Shown one piece after another: positions 37,501 through 48,780 of a DNA stretch of 64,000 bases; position 1 is the stretch's first letter; each line of letters begins with the position of its first letter. The DNA lies in the NCBI GenBank assembly GCA_036877525.1, contig JAZGTH010000007.1:1456001-1520000 (forward strand), given 5' to 3'. Source of the stretch: Chromobotia macracanthus. Lineage: Eukaryota; Chordata; Actinopteri; Cypriniformes; Botiidae. Position numbers and translations under genes: made by a program. Under the pieces are notes generated by a model. The model saw only the letters and a program-made list of their open reading frames with translations. It made no database searches and was not told the DNA's origin.

Positions 37501-40329
37501 AGTTCAGGTGGAAATCCAGCCGTACAGATTATCTGTACAGATTATCTGGAGTTAAAAGAGAGTCTTGTGGTGGAAGTAACTGTACTCACCTCTGTTTTAA
37601 TTCTCTTGGGTGAGGGCTCATCTTTGTCTCCACAGCGAGATCTATAAAACAGGACAGGAAAGATTCAGCCCTGAACAAGCTCTGATAAAACACTAGCAAT
37701 AAAACGAAACTGTGTTGCAATATTCAGCAATTAAATGCTTTTGCAATACTGTGTATGGACCAGACAATTCATACAAGCACAATTTTGGACACAAAAGCAG
37801 GGTAGAAGTTTTAGGACATGGCCTGATAATTAACTTTTTAATTCATTAATTCATTAATGTCATTTCATTCATAATTTATTTCCAACACAACTTTATAACA
37901 AGTCATTTTATGACACATTATTTTCATGGACTGATTACACAGCATTCCGATTTTTAAATCAACATTCATGCAGTTCAACATTCAAGAATTTTTATTTCTT
38001 GGAAAAAGAAATGCAATAAAGAAACATTTTTCTTTGTTTAAAACAAAGAATACTTTAGTGTACTAACACGCTACTGAAAAGCCTTTCACCTGCAGACGAA
38101 TGACCGCCTGTGGCAAACCTCGTGATGACGAAACAGGCTGTAAGACAACTTGGTCTAGAAAACTTTCGCAACACACAGTCCACGGTTGTGATGCAAGCTT
38201 TATTGAAAGGTATGAATGAGTGACTGGAATTACGTAACGCCACGTGGAATTTTCCATTCTTTGACACGCATGCCCAGAAAACACCTGTACGGCCTTCCCA
38301 GCTAACAGGGAACGTTCTAAGAACGTCCTCTAAAAGTTCTGTCATGGTTATAATCGGTCCTGCAGTAACGACAGAATATTTTTTATATATAAATATATAC
38401 GTTCAAAAACAAAAACATTACAGAATTAAAAAATGTTTGAATATCGTTCTTATAACCAAGCAATAATTTTCATACAATGTCTAAAAACTGGATGTTTTAA
38501 ATGTTCCTGGAACTTTCAAAATATAATTTTTAACGTTTTGTTACTTAACGGAAACATTAGGGAAACATTCAGCGTTAAACTGTTAGCTGGGTGTTTGGAA
38601 GGCAGCTTCTGAGTGCCTGATAAGACCCATGTGACTTCAGATGCAAAGGAGTGGGAGTGTCCTCAGCCCTCCACAGACCTCAGCCCAGTCCTATATGCCT
38701 CAACACAAAAGCCGTGCACAAAGCTGACTTGATATCTTGGCTTGTTTCTAAGCAGACACCAGAGAGCAGATCAGGAGCTGCTCGCTGTGTATTAACACTA
38801 TCTCTCTTCTCAGCTTAAAGGCTAAACATCACGCCTGATTACTACAGTCACATGTGAGGTGTAAAAAATACATACACAGAGTTTAAATTCATTAAAATAA
38901 ACAACCCCCAAAACAGTACACAGTGAAGCATGTTCTTGAAAAGAAAATTCTTACTTGCTGGTTCTGTAGGTGTATTTATAGGTGACTTCTCTGGAGACCT
39001 GACGTGCCAGGTCCAAAAAGCTCATCTCTGCGAGTCAGCAGGGCTGCCTCCTTCATACAGAGCTGAGCTGCGGCCTCATTCACTGTCAGCTGGTAGAAAT
39101 CAAGAAGTATAATCATCAGCTACAAACACTGACATTTTGTGCACATTAGTTCCATAGCTGATGATCCCAGCAGCTGGTTTATGCTGGTTAGTATTGGTGT
39201 AACTGGTGAACCAGCAATAAACTTTTTCAACAGCACATTCAGGGACACCATTTATTGTTAAAATCAGTTTTAGCAAGAAGTTTTGAAGTGTATTATTTAA
39301 AGGAACAGTTTACCAAGAAATCAATTTTCATCCTTTACATTTTCCATCATGTTGTTCCAAACCTGTATGACTTTATTTCATTTACAGAACTCAAAGTTAC
39401 ATACATTTTTTAAAAGAACTGGCTGGCCCTTTTTTTGCATCAAAATTTCTCTTTTTATGCTCCACAGAAGAAGTAAGTATTCTTTTAAACACCAAAAGCA
39501 TCTGAAGGGCTGAGAGTTGTACCTCATGCAGCGTCAGATGCTTTCCATCTTTCCTTTTAGAGTCGAATCGGCCGTATATGGCGCTATACTTGCGGATTTC
39601 CTCTTCTCTGTGGGGATCTTCCTCACTCATATCAAAGATGTGACTGATCATTTTGGCTAATTTCTTATTTCCCTTCAGCAGTTCTTTGACCTCTCCCGGG
39701 TCACTTTTAGGCAAAGTCTGTGCGATTCTTTCCACGCACTCCACCACCGACTGAACTGCGGCCGTGTCCAGCGCCTCCAGCCCATCCCGGGGGGAAGACG
39801 GGGAGCCCATTTCTGCTGGGGACAGGCTGTGCTCGCTCTCTGTGCCGTGACTGGCCCAAAACCGCGGCTCGCTGCTGCTCTGGAGGGGTGAAACGGTTGC
39901 TGAAGAGCTTCCATTGCCTGCTTCTCCTTTTGCCGGGTCAACGCAAGCAGTCGCCAAACATTTGGGCACTTTGACACTTTGGGTTTCACCGCGGGCACCG
40001 TTGCCTGGCAACAGTGTTGGTGACCCCTCGGGCAGCTTGTAGACAGGAATGCTGCAGACGGGCAGGGACGTGAGGGGTTGATTGAAAATGGCGGGGTTTG
40101 TGACCCAGTCTCGCAGAGCTTTCTGTAGGCGTCTGACGTGCAGCGGCTTGCTGGCCATGCCCACCAACGCCATGATCTCCAGAAACTCGTCCTCGCCAGC
40201 CTCACAGAGCTGCTGAACATCGTCGCCGCCCTGCTGGATGAAGGCGTCATAATAGCACAGCAGGTTGGCCCTCTGAAGGATGCGGTAGAGCTGCAACTCT
40301 CCAAGGGTTCTTGGTAAAGTCGCTGCCAT
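29141..40329 (-). CDS. nab1: NGFI-A-binding protein 1 (EGR1/EGR2 co-repressor), whole coding span
   Basis: Nuclear co-repressor that binds the R1 domain of EGR1/EGR2 through its NCD1 domain and represses through NCD2 and the C-terminus. Coding exons: 40329-39523, 39089-38955, 37641-37590, 34364-34245, 32931-32763, 29991-29851 and 29223-29141. Without the frameshift in the second coding exon they give 501 aa (human NAB1 487). NCD1 (about residues 1-82) and NCD2 (about 200-300) are nearly identical to NAB1. VTYKYTYRT and the tail IKTEPEDSR, a sumoylation-type motif, distinguish it from NAB2. As written, an extra base at about 39012-39018 shifts the frame and stops it at 38978-38976 after about 306 aa. 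Confidence 0.95.
29590..29800. repeat. dispersed GGGGACCAAATGTCCCC repeat
   Basis: Begins in a TG microsatellite, then GGTCCTAGTATTCACTATGT, GGGGACCAAATGTCCCCAC, and later GTGGGGACATTTAAGGTCCC; a form common in teleost introns. In the last nab1 intron. Confidence 0.6.
29851..29991 (-). CDS. nab1: nab1 sixth coding exon
   Basis: Opens with ERPLNLRVTNQRTSASEGDT; ERPLNLR is invariant with human NAB1 and resembles a CtBP-type PxDLS motif (inference). The rest, PLGKQLANELKRHHQANTES and KTSGAT, is divergent. 141 nt, donor G|GTGTGT. Confidence 0.92.
30086..30418 (+). mobile_element. inverted-repeat MITE, left end lost
   Basis: Internal family words are continuous; right end reads AAACTGTAAGGTGGGT. 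Confidence 0.75.
31190..31530. repeat. 340-bp polypyrimidine/polypurine tract
   Basis: Plus strand is almost pure C/T, built of (CT)n and CCCTCC blocks. It lies in nab1 intron 6, so the pre-mRNA carries a long GA/GGGA purine run. Open frames rich in Arg/Glu/Gly here are artefacts. Confidence 0.98.
31885..31990 (+). mobile_element. tRNA-derived SINE, second family
   Basis: tRNA-like GAGTCAGACTTGCAACCAGA, a B-box-like GGTTGCTGTTTGATTCCCAA, then GAGCAAGGCCCGTTACCCCC, a body typical of a common fish SINE. In nab1 intron 6. Confidence 0.65.
32658..32708 (-). mobile_element. MITE fragment
   Basis: About 50 bp of the family's internal sequence (GAACGTTAGTCAAACATT, CTGTAACATTTTTAAAATG). Confidence 0.5.
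32763..32931 (-). CDS. nab1: nab1 fifth coding exon
   Basis: Encodes VQLERLLAKQMEILHDAEAR, DRLQALEWRVPPGPYKHSGE and RPNTNGVSTDKSAEQQ; human has VMAKQMEFLCNQAGYERLQ in register. 169 nt, acceptor TTACAG, donor G|GTGACT. Confidence 0.93.
34081..34223. repeat. CA microsatellite and CTACACACAC repeats
   Basis: About 60 bp of pure (CA)n followed by imperfect CTACACACA units. In the nab1 transcript it is (UG)n, starting about 20 nt after the donor of the 34245-34364 exon. Confidence 0.97.
34245..34364 (-). CDS. nab1: nab1 fourth coding exon
   Basis: Encodes EGCFDLQEALQAIHMRQETL and KEQLAHARSKGEETAGRSIQ, a predicted helical segment corresponding to human GFPDFQDSVQTLFQQARAKS. 120 nt, phase 0 on both sides, so skipping keeps the frame. 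Flanked by CA/UG repeats on both sides. Confidence 0.85.
34459..34526. repeat. TA then TG microsatellite
   Basis: (TA)n at 34459-34484, then (TG)n at 34485-34526. In nab1 RNA it is (CA)n(UA)n, about 100-160 nt upstream of the exon acceptor. Confidence 0.97.
34554..34640 (-). mobile_element. MITE fragment
   Basis: Contains TTGATAACTTCAAGAGAACA and GAACGTTAGCCAACATTCGG, ending near GTTAACTGGGA. Confidence 0.65.
35700..36071 (-). mobile_element. inverted-repeat MITE, reverse orientation
   Basis: From AACAATTCTAGGTTGTAAGA to ATTGTTAGCTGGGA; 370 bp, longer than the others because of an internal duplication around AAAATAGGAAA. Confidence 0.8.
37590..37641 (-). CDS. nab1: nab1 third coding exon
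   Basis: Encodes SRCGDKDEPSPKRIKTE (human SKCGERDELSPKRIKVE), with a basic PKRIK nuclear-localisation-like patch. 52 nt, acceptor TTATAG, donor GAG|GTGAGT. Confidence 0.95.
38297..38591 (+). mobile_element. inverted-repeat MITE, full length
   Basis: Left CCCAGCTAACAGGGAACG, right AACTGTTAGCTGGG, 295 bp, in nab1 intron 3. Confidence 0.9.
38955..39089 (-). pseudogene. nab1: nab1 second coding exon with one-base frameshift
   Basis: Encodes LTVNEAAAQLCMKEAALLTR then RDELF in frame, and after one extra base DLARQVSREVTYKYTYRTS plus AA of the next Lys. Human NAB1 has RDELFALARQISREVTYKYT there. Length is 135 nt where the flanking phases require 134. The extra base is one of the T or G bases in CTTTTTGGACC (minus strand). 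Read literally, the frame ends at TAA 38978-38976. All other exons are intact, so an assembly error or recent mutation is more likely than an old pseudogene. Confidence 0.9.
39523..40329 (-). CDS. nab1: nab1 first coding exon: NCD1, linker and most of NCD2
   Basis: Starts MAATLPRTLGELQLYRILQR; NCD1 includes GGDDVQQLCEAGEDEFLEIM and KPLHVRRLQKALRDWVTNPA. The linker has TESEHSLSPAEMGSPSSP, a Ser-Pro-rich stretch shared with human NAB1. NCD2 begins near VVECVERIAQTLPKSD and runs through EEEIRKYSAIYGRFDSKRKD to GKHLTLHE. The ATG lies two bases inside the exon (acceptor TATCAG|GTATGG), so the exon upstream is non-coding. 269 codons, donor GAG|GTACAA. Confidence 0.98.
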
Positions 40330-41011
40330 ACCTGATAGAGGTGGAAAAAACATGATGGATTAAATTACAGGTATATTTTACTGTTTTTCCGTTTATCGTT
40401 TTTTGATCAGTTTCATTATTCTGTATCAATGTTCTCCCAAAAGTCTATTGTTTATTTATCTCGCAATAACTTCTTAATATTTTTTTATAATAGTTAATAT
40501 TAGACACCCAGACATCTAGAAACACAGTCCGATTATTTGAGTGACTCAGTTATTGCTTCTTATTTGTATTCTGTTTATTAATGTCAAATACTTAACCACT
40601 GTTAACTCTTTTATGAGCAATTCAAACATTTTAAAAGTTCAAAATCTTCTGCATAACTTATGAAGTCTGTCAGCAGTCAGTGCTTAAATGATCAGAATCT
40701 CAAATCAGATTGTATTAAACGTTGATTTAAAAGACAGGCATGAGGAGGGCAATTTACTCTGTGACATCTTTTTATTGTTTATCTATGCAAAATATGTCAG
40801 GCAAGCGTCTTTAGTCACTGTTTCACGGGGCTTTAGGAACACAATGTGCCCACGGTGAAATGCCACTCAAAAATAAAAAAGCCTTTTGTAAAATACCAGA
40901 CAGAATGTGCTCCAGTTAAAAGTCACATATGATTGAGAAAAAGTTCAAAAGCGCTAACCTAGATATCAATATGCTATCAAGGTCACATCTTACAAATGAG
41001 GGAATAAACTA

Positions 41012-41266
41012 CCCAGCTAACAGAGAATGTTCTCAGAACATTCGTCCAGTAACATTAGTAGCACTTTTTTAACATTACATACCATATATCAAAAATGTTA
41101 TTCTTAGGTTATTTTAAAAACATTAGAGAATTAAAAACGTTTGAAAAACATTAGTTTGAAAAACCAAGCAATACCATTGATACCACGTTTATAAACACTG
41201 GACATTTTTTGTTCTTTAATGGAAACATTACAGAAATGTTCTTACAACCTATAATTGTTAGCTGGG
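41012..41266 (+). mobile_element. inverted-repeat MITE, full length
   Basis: Left CCCAGCTAACAGAGAATG, right AATTGTTAGCTGGG, 255 bp. Confidence 0.9.
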
Positions 41267-42057
41267 TTAGCAATTAGAAGAAATACAGCAGGACTGAATC
41301 AAAAGATTTGACAGTGCTGCCACAGCAGGGTGGTGGGGACAGAACTGTGTGGCTGGATCCAGCACTGGCGACTATAACAGTGTTGTCTGTTGGGCTGCTG
41401 GGAGCATCACATGCCACACTCCACCTCTGCAGCGTGTGTAGGTGGCTTCTCTCTGCACAGGCCTCATTTGTTTCTGCCGGAATCCTGATTCTGCAGCTGG
41501 CACTGTCAGAAGCTGGATCCACTGAAGCAGCAGTGAGAGAGAGATGGCTGCAGGGGAGGGAGGTGGGTAATGGAGTTTCATGTGGGAGTGGGCCAGTAGG
41601 TGTGCATGCTAAAATGATATAGTACTGCATTTCACTATAATTCACTCACTTCCCAAAAGGATCCGAGGATTATGGCAAACATACAAGCACACATAACGCT
41701 CTCTGCAAACTTTGTCAGAGACACTGTAATGCATACTAATATGGTAACCAAACTCACTTTGCTCATTTGCGTGGGGTGTGTTTTTAAAACGCTGTGCTAG
41801 CCATAAAAGTTTGGAAATTATATGACTCCTGGGAAAAGGTCTTGCACATCCGAATATTCCTAATACATAAATATATGTACTAAATTAGATTCACAAATGC
41901 ATAATCACAAAATCAAATTAATATTTAAAAAAAAATACACATCCACATTTGTACATGATGAGTGTTTTTTTAAATTCATAAAAACAATCTGAATTGTTTT
42001 GAATTGTTTATGAATTTGTGAACACACTTTATTTATAAACAGCATTTTGCATTGGTG

Positions 42058-42420
42058 AGTGTGAAATAGGTTACACGTATGTGAACTGAATTTTATGAAT
42101 GTGAATTAGGTTACACATATGTGAACTGAATTTTATGAATGTGAATTGGGTTACACATATGTGAACTGAATTTTATGAATGCAAATTGGGTTACACATAT
42201 GTGAACTGAATTTTATGAATTTGAATTAGGTTACACGTATGTGGTTTGAATTTGTTAAATGTGAATTAGGTTAAACATATGTGAACTGAGTTTTATGAAT
42301 TGGAATTAGGTTAAGCATATGTGCTTTGAATTTGTTGAATGTGATTTAGGTTACACATTTGTGGTTTGAATTTTATGAATGTGAATTAGGTTACACATTT
42401 GTGAATCATATTTTGTAAAC
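42058..42420. repeat. 40-bp tandem repeat, about 9 copies
   Basis: Unit contains AATTAGGTTACACATATGTG and AACTGAATTTTATGAAT; copies differ at a few positions and decay toward the right. Confidence 0.95.
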
Positions 42421-43550
42421 ATTCACATTGAGACTATCCTGATCTTCTAGGACATTCACGCAATGTTGAATAAATAAAAGCATACTATTTCCAAACATTT
42501 TTGAAACCCACAATAACACCAAATATTATCCATTCATATTTAGAATTTTCCTTTTAACTGTGTCCTTGCGTTTACATTCACATTTGCGTTTCCATTCTTG
42601 TCAGCCAGCATGATTTAATATAACCTTTAACAGTTACTGCTGTCACTCCACGTTTTAAACAGGCACGACACGACATGTTTCCAGCAACAAGAAATTTGTC
42701 TGTCCACACTAACAGCGAAAATGCTGTGTAACGTACCATAATTACAGCCAATCAGAATGTAATGTACAGTTCTGTGGAGCTACATTTTGGACCAATCAGA
42801 TTTCCTTCTGGGCAGGACCATCCAATAAAACATCACAGAAATGCAAATGATGCGTCCTGAAAAAAACTACAAAACTTGAATAAATTTTTAAAATCTTGAC
42901 TGTTTTTTATGCCAGCTATTACATTTTATGCTACAATTAGACATTCCACAATTACGACGAACCTCTGACAAAACAAAAGAACATGGAAAAATAATAATTA
43001 AAAATAATAACCGTTTTTAAAGATCTAGTCAGCACTGGGTCTCAGTTAATATTCTTTCAAGCAGCAGTAAAAGATGACAGATGCTAAGTCATCATGACTT
43101 TTAGTGCACTAGAAGTGAGTGAGAACAGGAACCCAGCGTGAGTACTGAAGAGTGAGCGAATGAAGTCTAATAAGGACGCCCTGCCACACGGCACAGTATA
43201 ACTGCCACTCTAATGGATGACAGAGGCCTAGACCTAAGTGAAGGGTGCCTTGTTGAAACCAATTCTGTGTCAGCATGAATGGCACTTAGGCAGCAATTTA
43301 TCCAAAACTCTCTTTCCCTCCAGCATGCCCGGCTCACACTGCTGAAGATCTGAGGCCAGAGAGCACTCACAGCATGCGTTCATGTTCCCCAACAGCCTCT
43401 TATCAACCTAAATGAATAATGGATTCACATCCAGATCTGTCCTAAACAGCGGTGCAAAACTAGGAAAAGGAGCTTCTCTTGAAGTATAGCTGACCTATCG
43501 ATTTGGTGCTGGAAGAATAAACGATCAAGCATCAGCTAAAAGGTACATAC

Positions 43551-43850
43551 CCTGCTAACAGGGAACGTTCTCAGAACATTGGCTACCATTCAAAGTCATC
43601 AAAAACATTTTTGCAGTCATGTTAGTAGAACAATTTTTAACATTATATATCAAAAATGTTATTCTTAAGTTGTCAGTGAAACATTTTAAAAACATAACAA
43701 TTTAAAGAAGTTTAAAGTTCTTAAAACCAAGCAATAACATTAACACAATGTTTAAAAACTAGGTATTGTTAAAGTTCCTAGGAATTTCAAAACAACATTT
43801 ACTTAATGAAAGCATCAACAAAACATTCTTGATAAACGTTAGTGAGATAT
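43551..43850 (+). mobile_element. inverted-repeat MITE, right end decayed
   Basis: Left CCTGCTAACAGGGAACGTTC; the right TIR is no longer recognisable. Confidence 0.8.
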
Positions 43851-43869
43851 AATCCTCATAAACTAGTAT

Positions 43870-44105
43870 ATATTGATGTACTTCCTGTTTAAACAGTATG
43901 TTTTGTTGGGACATATCAAAGGGCTTTTTTCCAAATAGCCAATAGGCTTTAGTGAATTCACAGCCAATAGCCGTTCATTGGCTGCTTACTATTCGGTAGC
44001 AAATGATATCGAGGGATAGAAAAGAGAGCATTTGATTGGACAAAAATCTATGTAACGCAACATAAGTCACCAATTCTTTTCTCAGTTTTCCCAGAAAAGA
44101 CGTAC
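43870..44105 (-). repeat. dispersed repeat C, copy 2
   Basis: Reverse complement of the 28.3-28.6 kb copy, with AATAGCCAATAGGCTTTAGT as its single version of the unit that is tandemly expanded there. Confidence 0.65.
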
Positions 44106-44696
44106 TGAGAGTTTTAAACGGGTGGTGTTGTTTTCTAATGTGACTTCTGTCAACTTTTTAGACACACACTAGCATATCAATGACCTCAAAGCTAACCGAA
44201 ATGGACAAGCCACAAATCTCGAATTTTGATTTCAAACAGTCTTGAAATGTGGAACTACAAAAGAACAGAAAACTTGTTTAAAGAACGTAAAACCATGACG
44301 TGACTGTGACCTTATTAAAAAGGGAGGCGATAAATTAGCTCTTCACCAGGTGTAAAATAATTCTGAGTCTTCTCACAGAAGCCTTTAGTCGCTCTGCTTT
44401 CATTATGAGGACCACAGACTCAATTACACAATAAGCTTGATGCTCTTTACTGTGAACTGTGAAGCCTCACAGTTGAGATGGTGTCAGTGCCTTTAACCTA
44501 ATGATGGTTCATTACAGGGGCTGCTGAAGACAACAGGGGAAGTATTGGTGAAGGACAACAGTTCACCACTTTATGATTTATACTGGGTCCAGTGTGAGGT
44601 GATACACAGTGAGTCATTTTCACGAGATATATAATACAAAAACAAAGAATTTTCCCATGACATCATTTACAACATTACTCATATTACTAATTCAAT

Positions 44697-44752
44697 ATAT
44701 ATATATATATATATTAATTCACATCCAGATCTGTATATATATATATATTTAT
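44697..44752. repeat. paired TA microsatellites
   Basis: Two TA runs separated by TTAATTCACATCCAGATCTG, able to pair as a long hairpin. Confidence 0.9.
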
Positions 44753-44872
44753 GTGTTAGAACTGCTTTTTAAAAATAATGTATACAACACAAAGACCTTT
44801 TACTGTAGCTGTTCTGCCTCTCCTTGACAAAAGCGCTTGTTTTCCATTGAAACACACATAGAAATTTCTGCA

Positions 44873-47800
44873 CAACTACATTAGTAAATACATTAGTAAA
44901 CTACATCAGTAAACTGCATTAGTAAACTACATTAGTAAATACATTAGTAAACTACATTACTAAACTACATCAGTAAATACATTAGTAAACTACATTAGTA
45001 AACTACATCAGTAAATTACATCAGTAAATACATTAGTAAACTACATTAGTAACTGCATTAGTAAATACATTACTAAACTACATTAGTAACTACATTAGTA
45101 AATACATCAGTAAATACATAATAGTAAATACATTAGTAAACTACATCAGTAAACTACATTACATTAGTAAACTACATTAGTAAACTACATTAGTAAATAC
45201 ATCAGTAAACTACATTAGTAAATACATCAGTAAACTACATCAGTAAATACATTAGTAACTACATCAGTAAACTGCATTAGTAAATACATCAGTAAACTAC
45301 ATCAGTAAATACACCAGTAAACTACATTAGTAAATACATCAGTAAACTACATTAGTAAACTACATTAGTAAACTACATTAGTAAACTACATTAGTAAACT
45401 ACATTAGTAACTGCATCAGTAAACTACATTAGTAAACTACATTAGTAACTGCATCAGTAAACTACATCATTAACTACATCAGTAAATACATCAGTAAACT
45501 ACATTAGTAACTGCATCAGTAAACTACATCAGTAAACTACATCAGTAAACTACATTAGTAACAGCATCAGTAAACTACATTAGTAACTGCATCAGTAAAC
45601 TACATTAGTAACTGCATCAGTAAATACATCGGTAAACTACATCAGTAAACTACATTAGTAACTGCATCAGTAAACTACATTAGTAACTACATCAGTAAAC
45701 TACATCAGTAACTACATCAGTAAATACATCGGTAAACTACATCAGTAAACTACATTAGTAACTACATCAGTAAACTACATCAGTAACTACATCAGTAAAT
45801 ATATCAGTAAACTACATTAGTAAATACATCAGTAACTACATCAGTAAATACATCAGTAAACTACATTAGTAACTGCATCAGTAAACTACATCAGTAAACT
45901 ACATTAGTAACTGCATCAGTAAACTACATCATTAACTACATCAGTAAATACATCAGTAAACTACATTAGTAACTGCATCAGTAAACTACATCAGTAAACT
46001 ACATTAGTAACTGCATCAGTAAACTACATTAGTAACTGCATCAGTAAACTACATCAGTAAACTACATTAGTAACTGCATCAGTAAACTACATTAGTAACT
46101 GCATCAGTAAACTACATCAGTAACTACATCAGTAAATACATCAGTAAATACATCGGTAAACTACATCAGTAAACTACATTAGTAAACTGCATTAGTAAAC
46201 TACATTAGTAACTACATCAGTAAACTACATCAGTAACTACATCAGTAAACTACATCAGTAAACTACATTAGTAAATATATCAGTAAACTACATTAGTAAC
46301 TGCATCAGTAAACTACATCAGTAACTACATCAGTAAACTACATCAGTAACTGCATCAGTAAACTACATCAGTAAACTACATCAGTAAACTACATCAGTAA
46401 ACTACATCAGTAACTGCATCAGTAAACTACATCAGTAAACTACATCAGTAACTACATCAGTAAACTACATCAGTAAATACATCAGTAAACTACATTAGTA
46501 ACTGCATCAGTAAACTACATCAGTAACTACATCAGTAAACTACATCAGTAACTGCATCAGTAAACTACATCAGTAAACTACATCAGTAAACTACATCAGT
46601 AAACTACATCAGTAACTGCATCAGTAAACTACATCAGTAAACTACATCAGTAAATACATCAGTAAACTACATTAGTAAACTACATCAGTAACTACATCAG
46701 TAAACTACATTAGTAAACTACATCAGTAAACTACATCAGTAAACTACATTAGTAAATACATCAGTAAACTACATCAGTAACTACATCAGTAAACTACATC
46801 AGTAAACTACATCAGTAAATACATCAGTAAACTACATCAGTAACTACATCAGTAAACTACATCAGTAACTGCATCAGTAAACTACATCAGTAACTACATC
46901 AGTAAACTACATTAGTAAACTACATCAGTAAACTGCATCAGTAAACTACATCAGTAAATACATCAGTAAACTACATTAGTAAACTACATCAGTAACTACA
47001 TCAGTAAACTACATTAGTAAACTACATCAGTAAACTACATCAGTAAACTGCATCAGTAAACTACATCAGTAAATACATCAGTAAACTACATCAGTAACTA
47101 CATCAGTAAACTACATCAGTAAACTACATCAGTAAAACAATAAACTACATCAGTAACTACATCAGTAAACTACATCAGTAACTGCATCAGTAAACTACAT
47201 CAGTAACTACATCAGTAAACTACATTAGTAAACTACATCAGTAACTACATCAGTAAACTACATTAGTAAACTACATCAGTAAACTACATCAGTAAACTGC
47301 ATCAGTAAACTACATCAGTAAATACATCAGTAAACTACATCAGTAACTACATCAGTAAACTACATCAGTAAACTACATCAGTAAATACATCAGTAAACTA
47401 CATCAGTAACTACATCAGTAAACTACATCAGTAACTGCATCAGTAAACTACATCAGTAACTACATCAGTAAACTACATTAGTAAACTACATCAGTAACTA
47501 CATCAGTAAACTACATTAGTAAACTACATCAGTAAACTACATCAGTAAACTGCATCAGTAAACTACATCAGTAAATACATCAGTAAACTACATCAGTAAC
47601 TACATCAGTAACTACATCAGTAAACTACATCAGTAACTACATCAGTAAACTACATTAGTAACTGCATCAGTAAACTACATCAGTAACTACATCAGTAACT
47701 GCATCAGTAAACTACATCAGTAAACTACATCAGTAACTACATCAGTAAACTACATTAGTAACTGCATCAGTAAACTACATCAGTAACTACATCAGTAACT

Positions 47801-48191
47801 GCATCAGTAAACTACATCAGTAAACTACATCAGTAACTACATCAGTAAATACATCAGTAAACTACATCAGTAACTACATCAGTAAACTACATCAGTAACT
47901 ACATCAGTAACTACATCAGTAACTACATCAGTAAATACATCAGTAAACTACATCAGTAACTACATCAGTAAACTACATCAGTAACTACATCAGTAAACTA
48001 CATCAGTAACTACATCAGTAAACTACATCAGTAAACTACATTAGTAAATACATCAGTAACTACATCAGTAAACTACATCAGTAAACTACATCAGTAACTA
48101 CATCAGTAAATACATCAGTAAACTACATCAGTAACTACATCAGTAAACTACATCAGTAACTACATCAGTAACTACATCAGTAACTACATCA
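44873..48191. repeat. 3.3-kb minisatellite of 12-13-bp units in nab1 intron 1
   Basis: Roughly 260 head-to-tail units built from AGTAAACTACATC, AGTAACTACATC, AGTAAATACATC and AGTAAACTGCATC, with T/C and A/G variants. The left quarter is richer in the ATTAG variant and the right in ATCAG. Blocks of several units are themselves duplicated (higher-order repeats around 46.9-47.6 kb). Strand composition is skewed: G occurs mainly in the AGT step of each unit. The array stops abruptly about 100 bp from the nab1 exon 1 donor. Confidence 0.98.
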
Positions 48192-48293
48192 GGAGGTTAA
48201 CGCACACGCAGGACGCGCTCCGCACGCAGCGCACATGGGTGACAGAAGCAGCTGCGCTCGGTACGCGGCCGGAGAAGCCGCGCGCCCCGTTAC

Positions 48294-48480
48294 CTTCAGT
48301 CGCGTCGCGTCGCGTCTTCCTTTCCTTCACACGCTCCTTCTTTCCCAAACTCGACTCTTCAAAGTTACAAACGACCGTCTGCTCAATGGGACGACGCGTG
48401 ACGCTGACGCGCAGGCGGCGCGGAGAGGACGCGCGTTCTTCGGGCGCTGCTGAATGAACACTCGCGCACTCAGTAGTGGA
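48294..48480 (-). other. nab1: nab1 non-coding exon 1 (5' UTR; upper boundary approximate)
   Basis: On the minus strand, CTGAAG|GTAACGG at 48294/48293 is a good donor inside the CpG island, and the first coding exon has an acceptor two bases before its ATG, so a non-coding first exon is required. The transcription start is not determined. Confidence 0.5.
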
Positions 48481-48688
48481 CACTGGGACACCGCGCGGGA
48501 CTCTGACTAACGAGTCGTCTTCCGCGCTCTCTTCTGTCACATGTGGGATATTCCGCGCTTCTTCACCGCGCTGTCGCTCCCACGCGCCGCGTGACGCAGA
48601 TCCTGCGTGGGCGGACGCGTCGCGTGGGCGGCCGCTGCATGGAATACCGAACCCGCGTCAGCCGCGCGCGGACGCTCGTCGCGGTCGG

Positions 48689-48780
48689 TGCCCTCTCATC
48701 CTCCGGGGTAAATGCCCCCTCTCATCCTCCGGGGTAAATGCCCCCTCTCATCCTCCGGGGTAAATGCCCCCTCTCATCCT
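48689..48780. repeat. 26-bp GC-rich tandem repeat, about 3.5 copies
   Basis: Unit includes CTCATCCTCCGGGGTAAATG followed by CCCCCT, so each unit can fold GGGG against CCCC. Lies about 200-300 bp upstream of nab1 exon 1. Confidence 0.95.

Larger units (their letters stand above)
40332..48293. other. nab1: nab1 intron 1, no gene
   Basis: 8 kb between the non-coding first exon and the first coding exon. Contains two MITEs, a 40-bp tandem array, repeat C, TA microsatellites at 44.70-44.75 kb and the large 12-13-bp minisatellite. No coding exon recognised. Confidence 0.7.

Noticed and set aside
44873..48191. CRISPR-like regular repeat array
   Set aside because: Units are contiguous without unique spacers, lie in a vertebrate intron and are 12-13 bp: a minisatellite.
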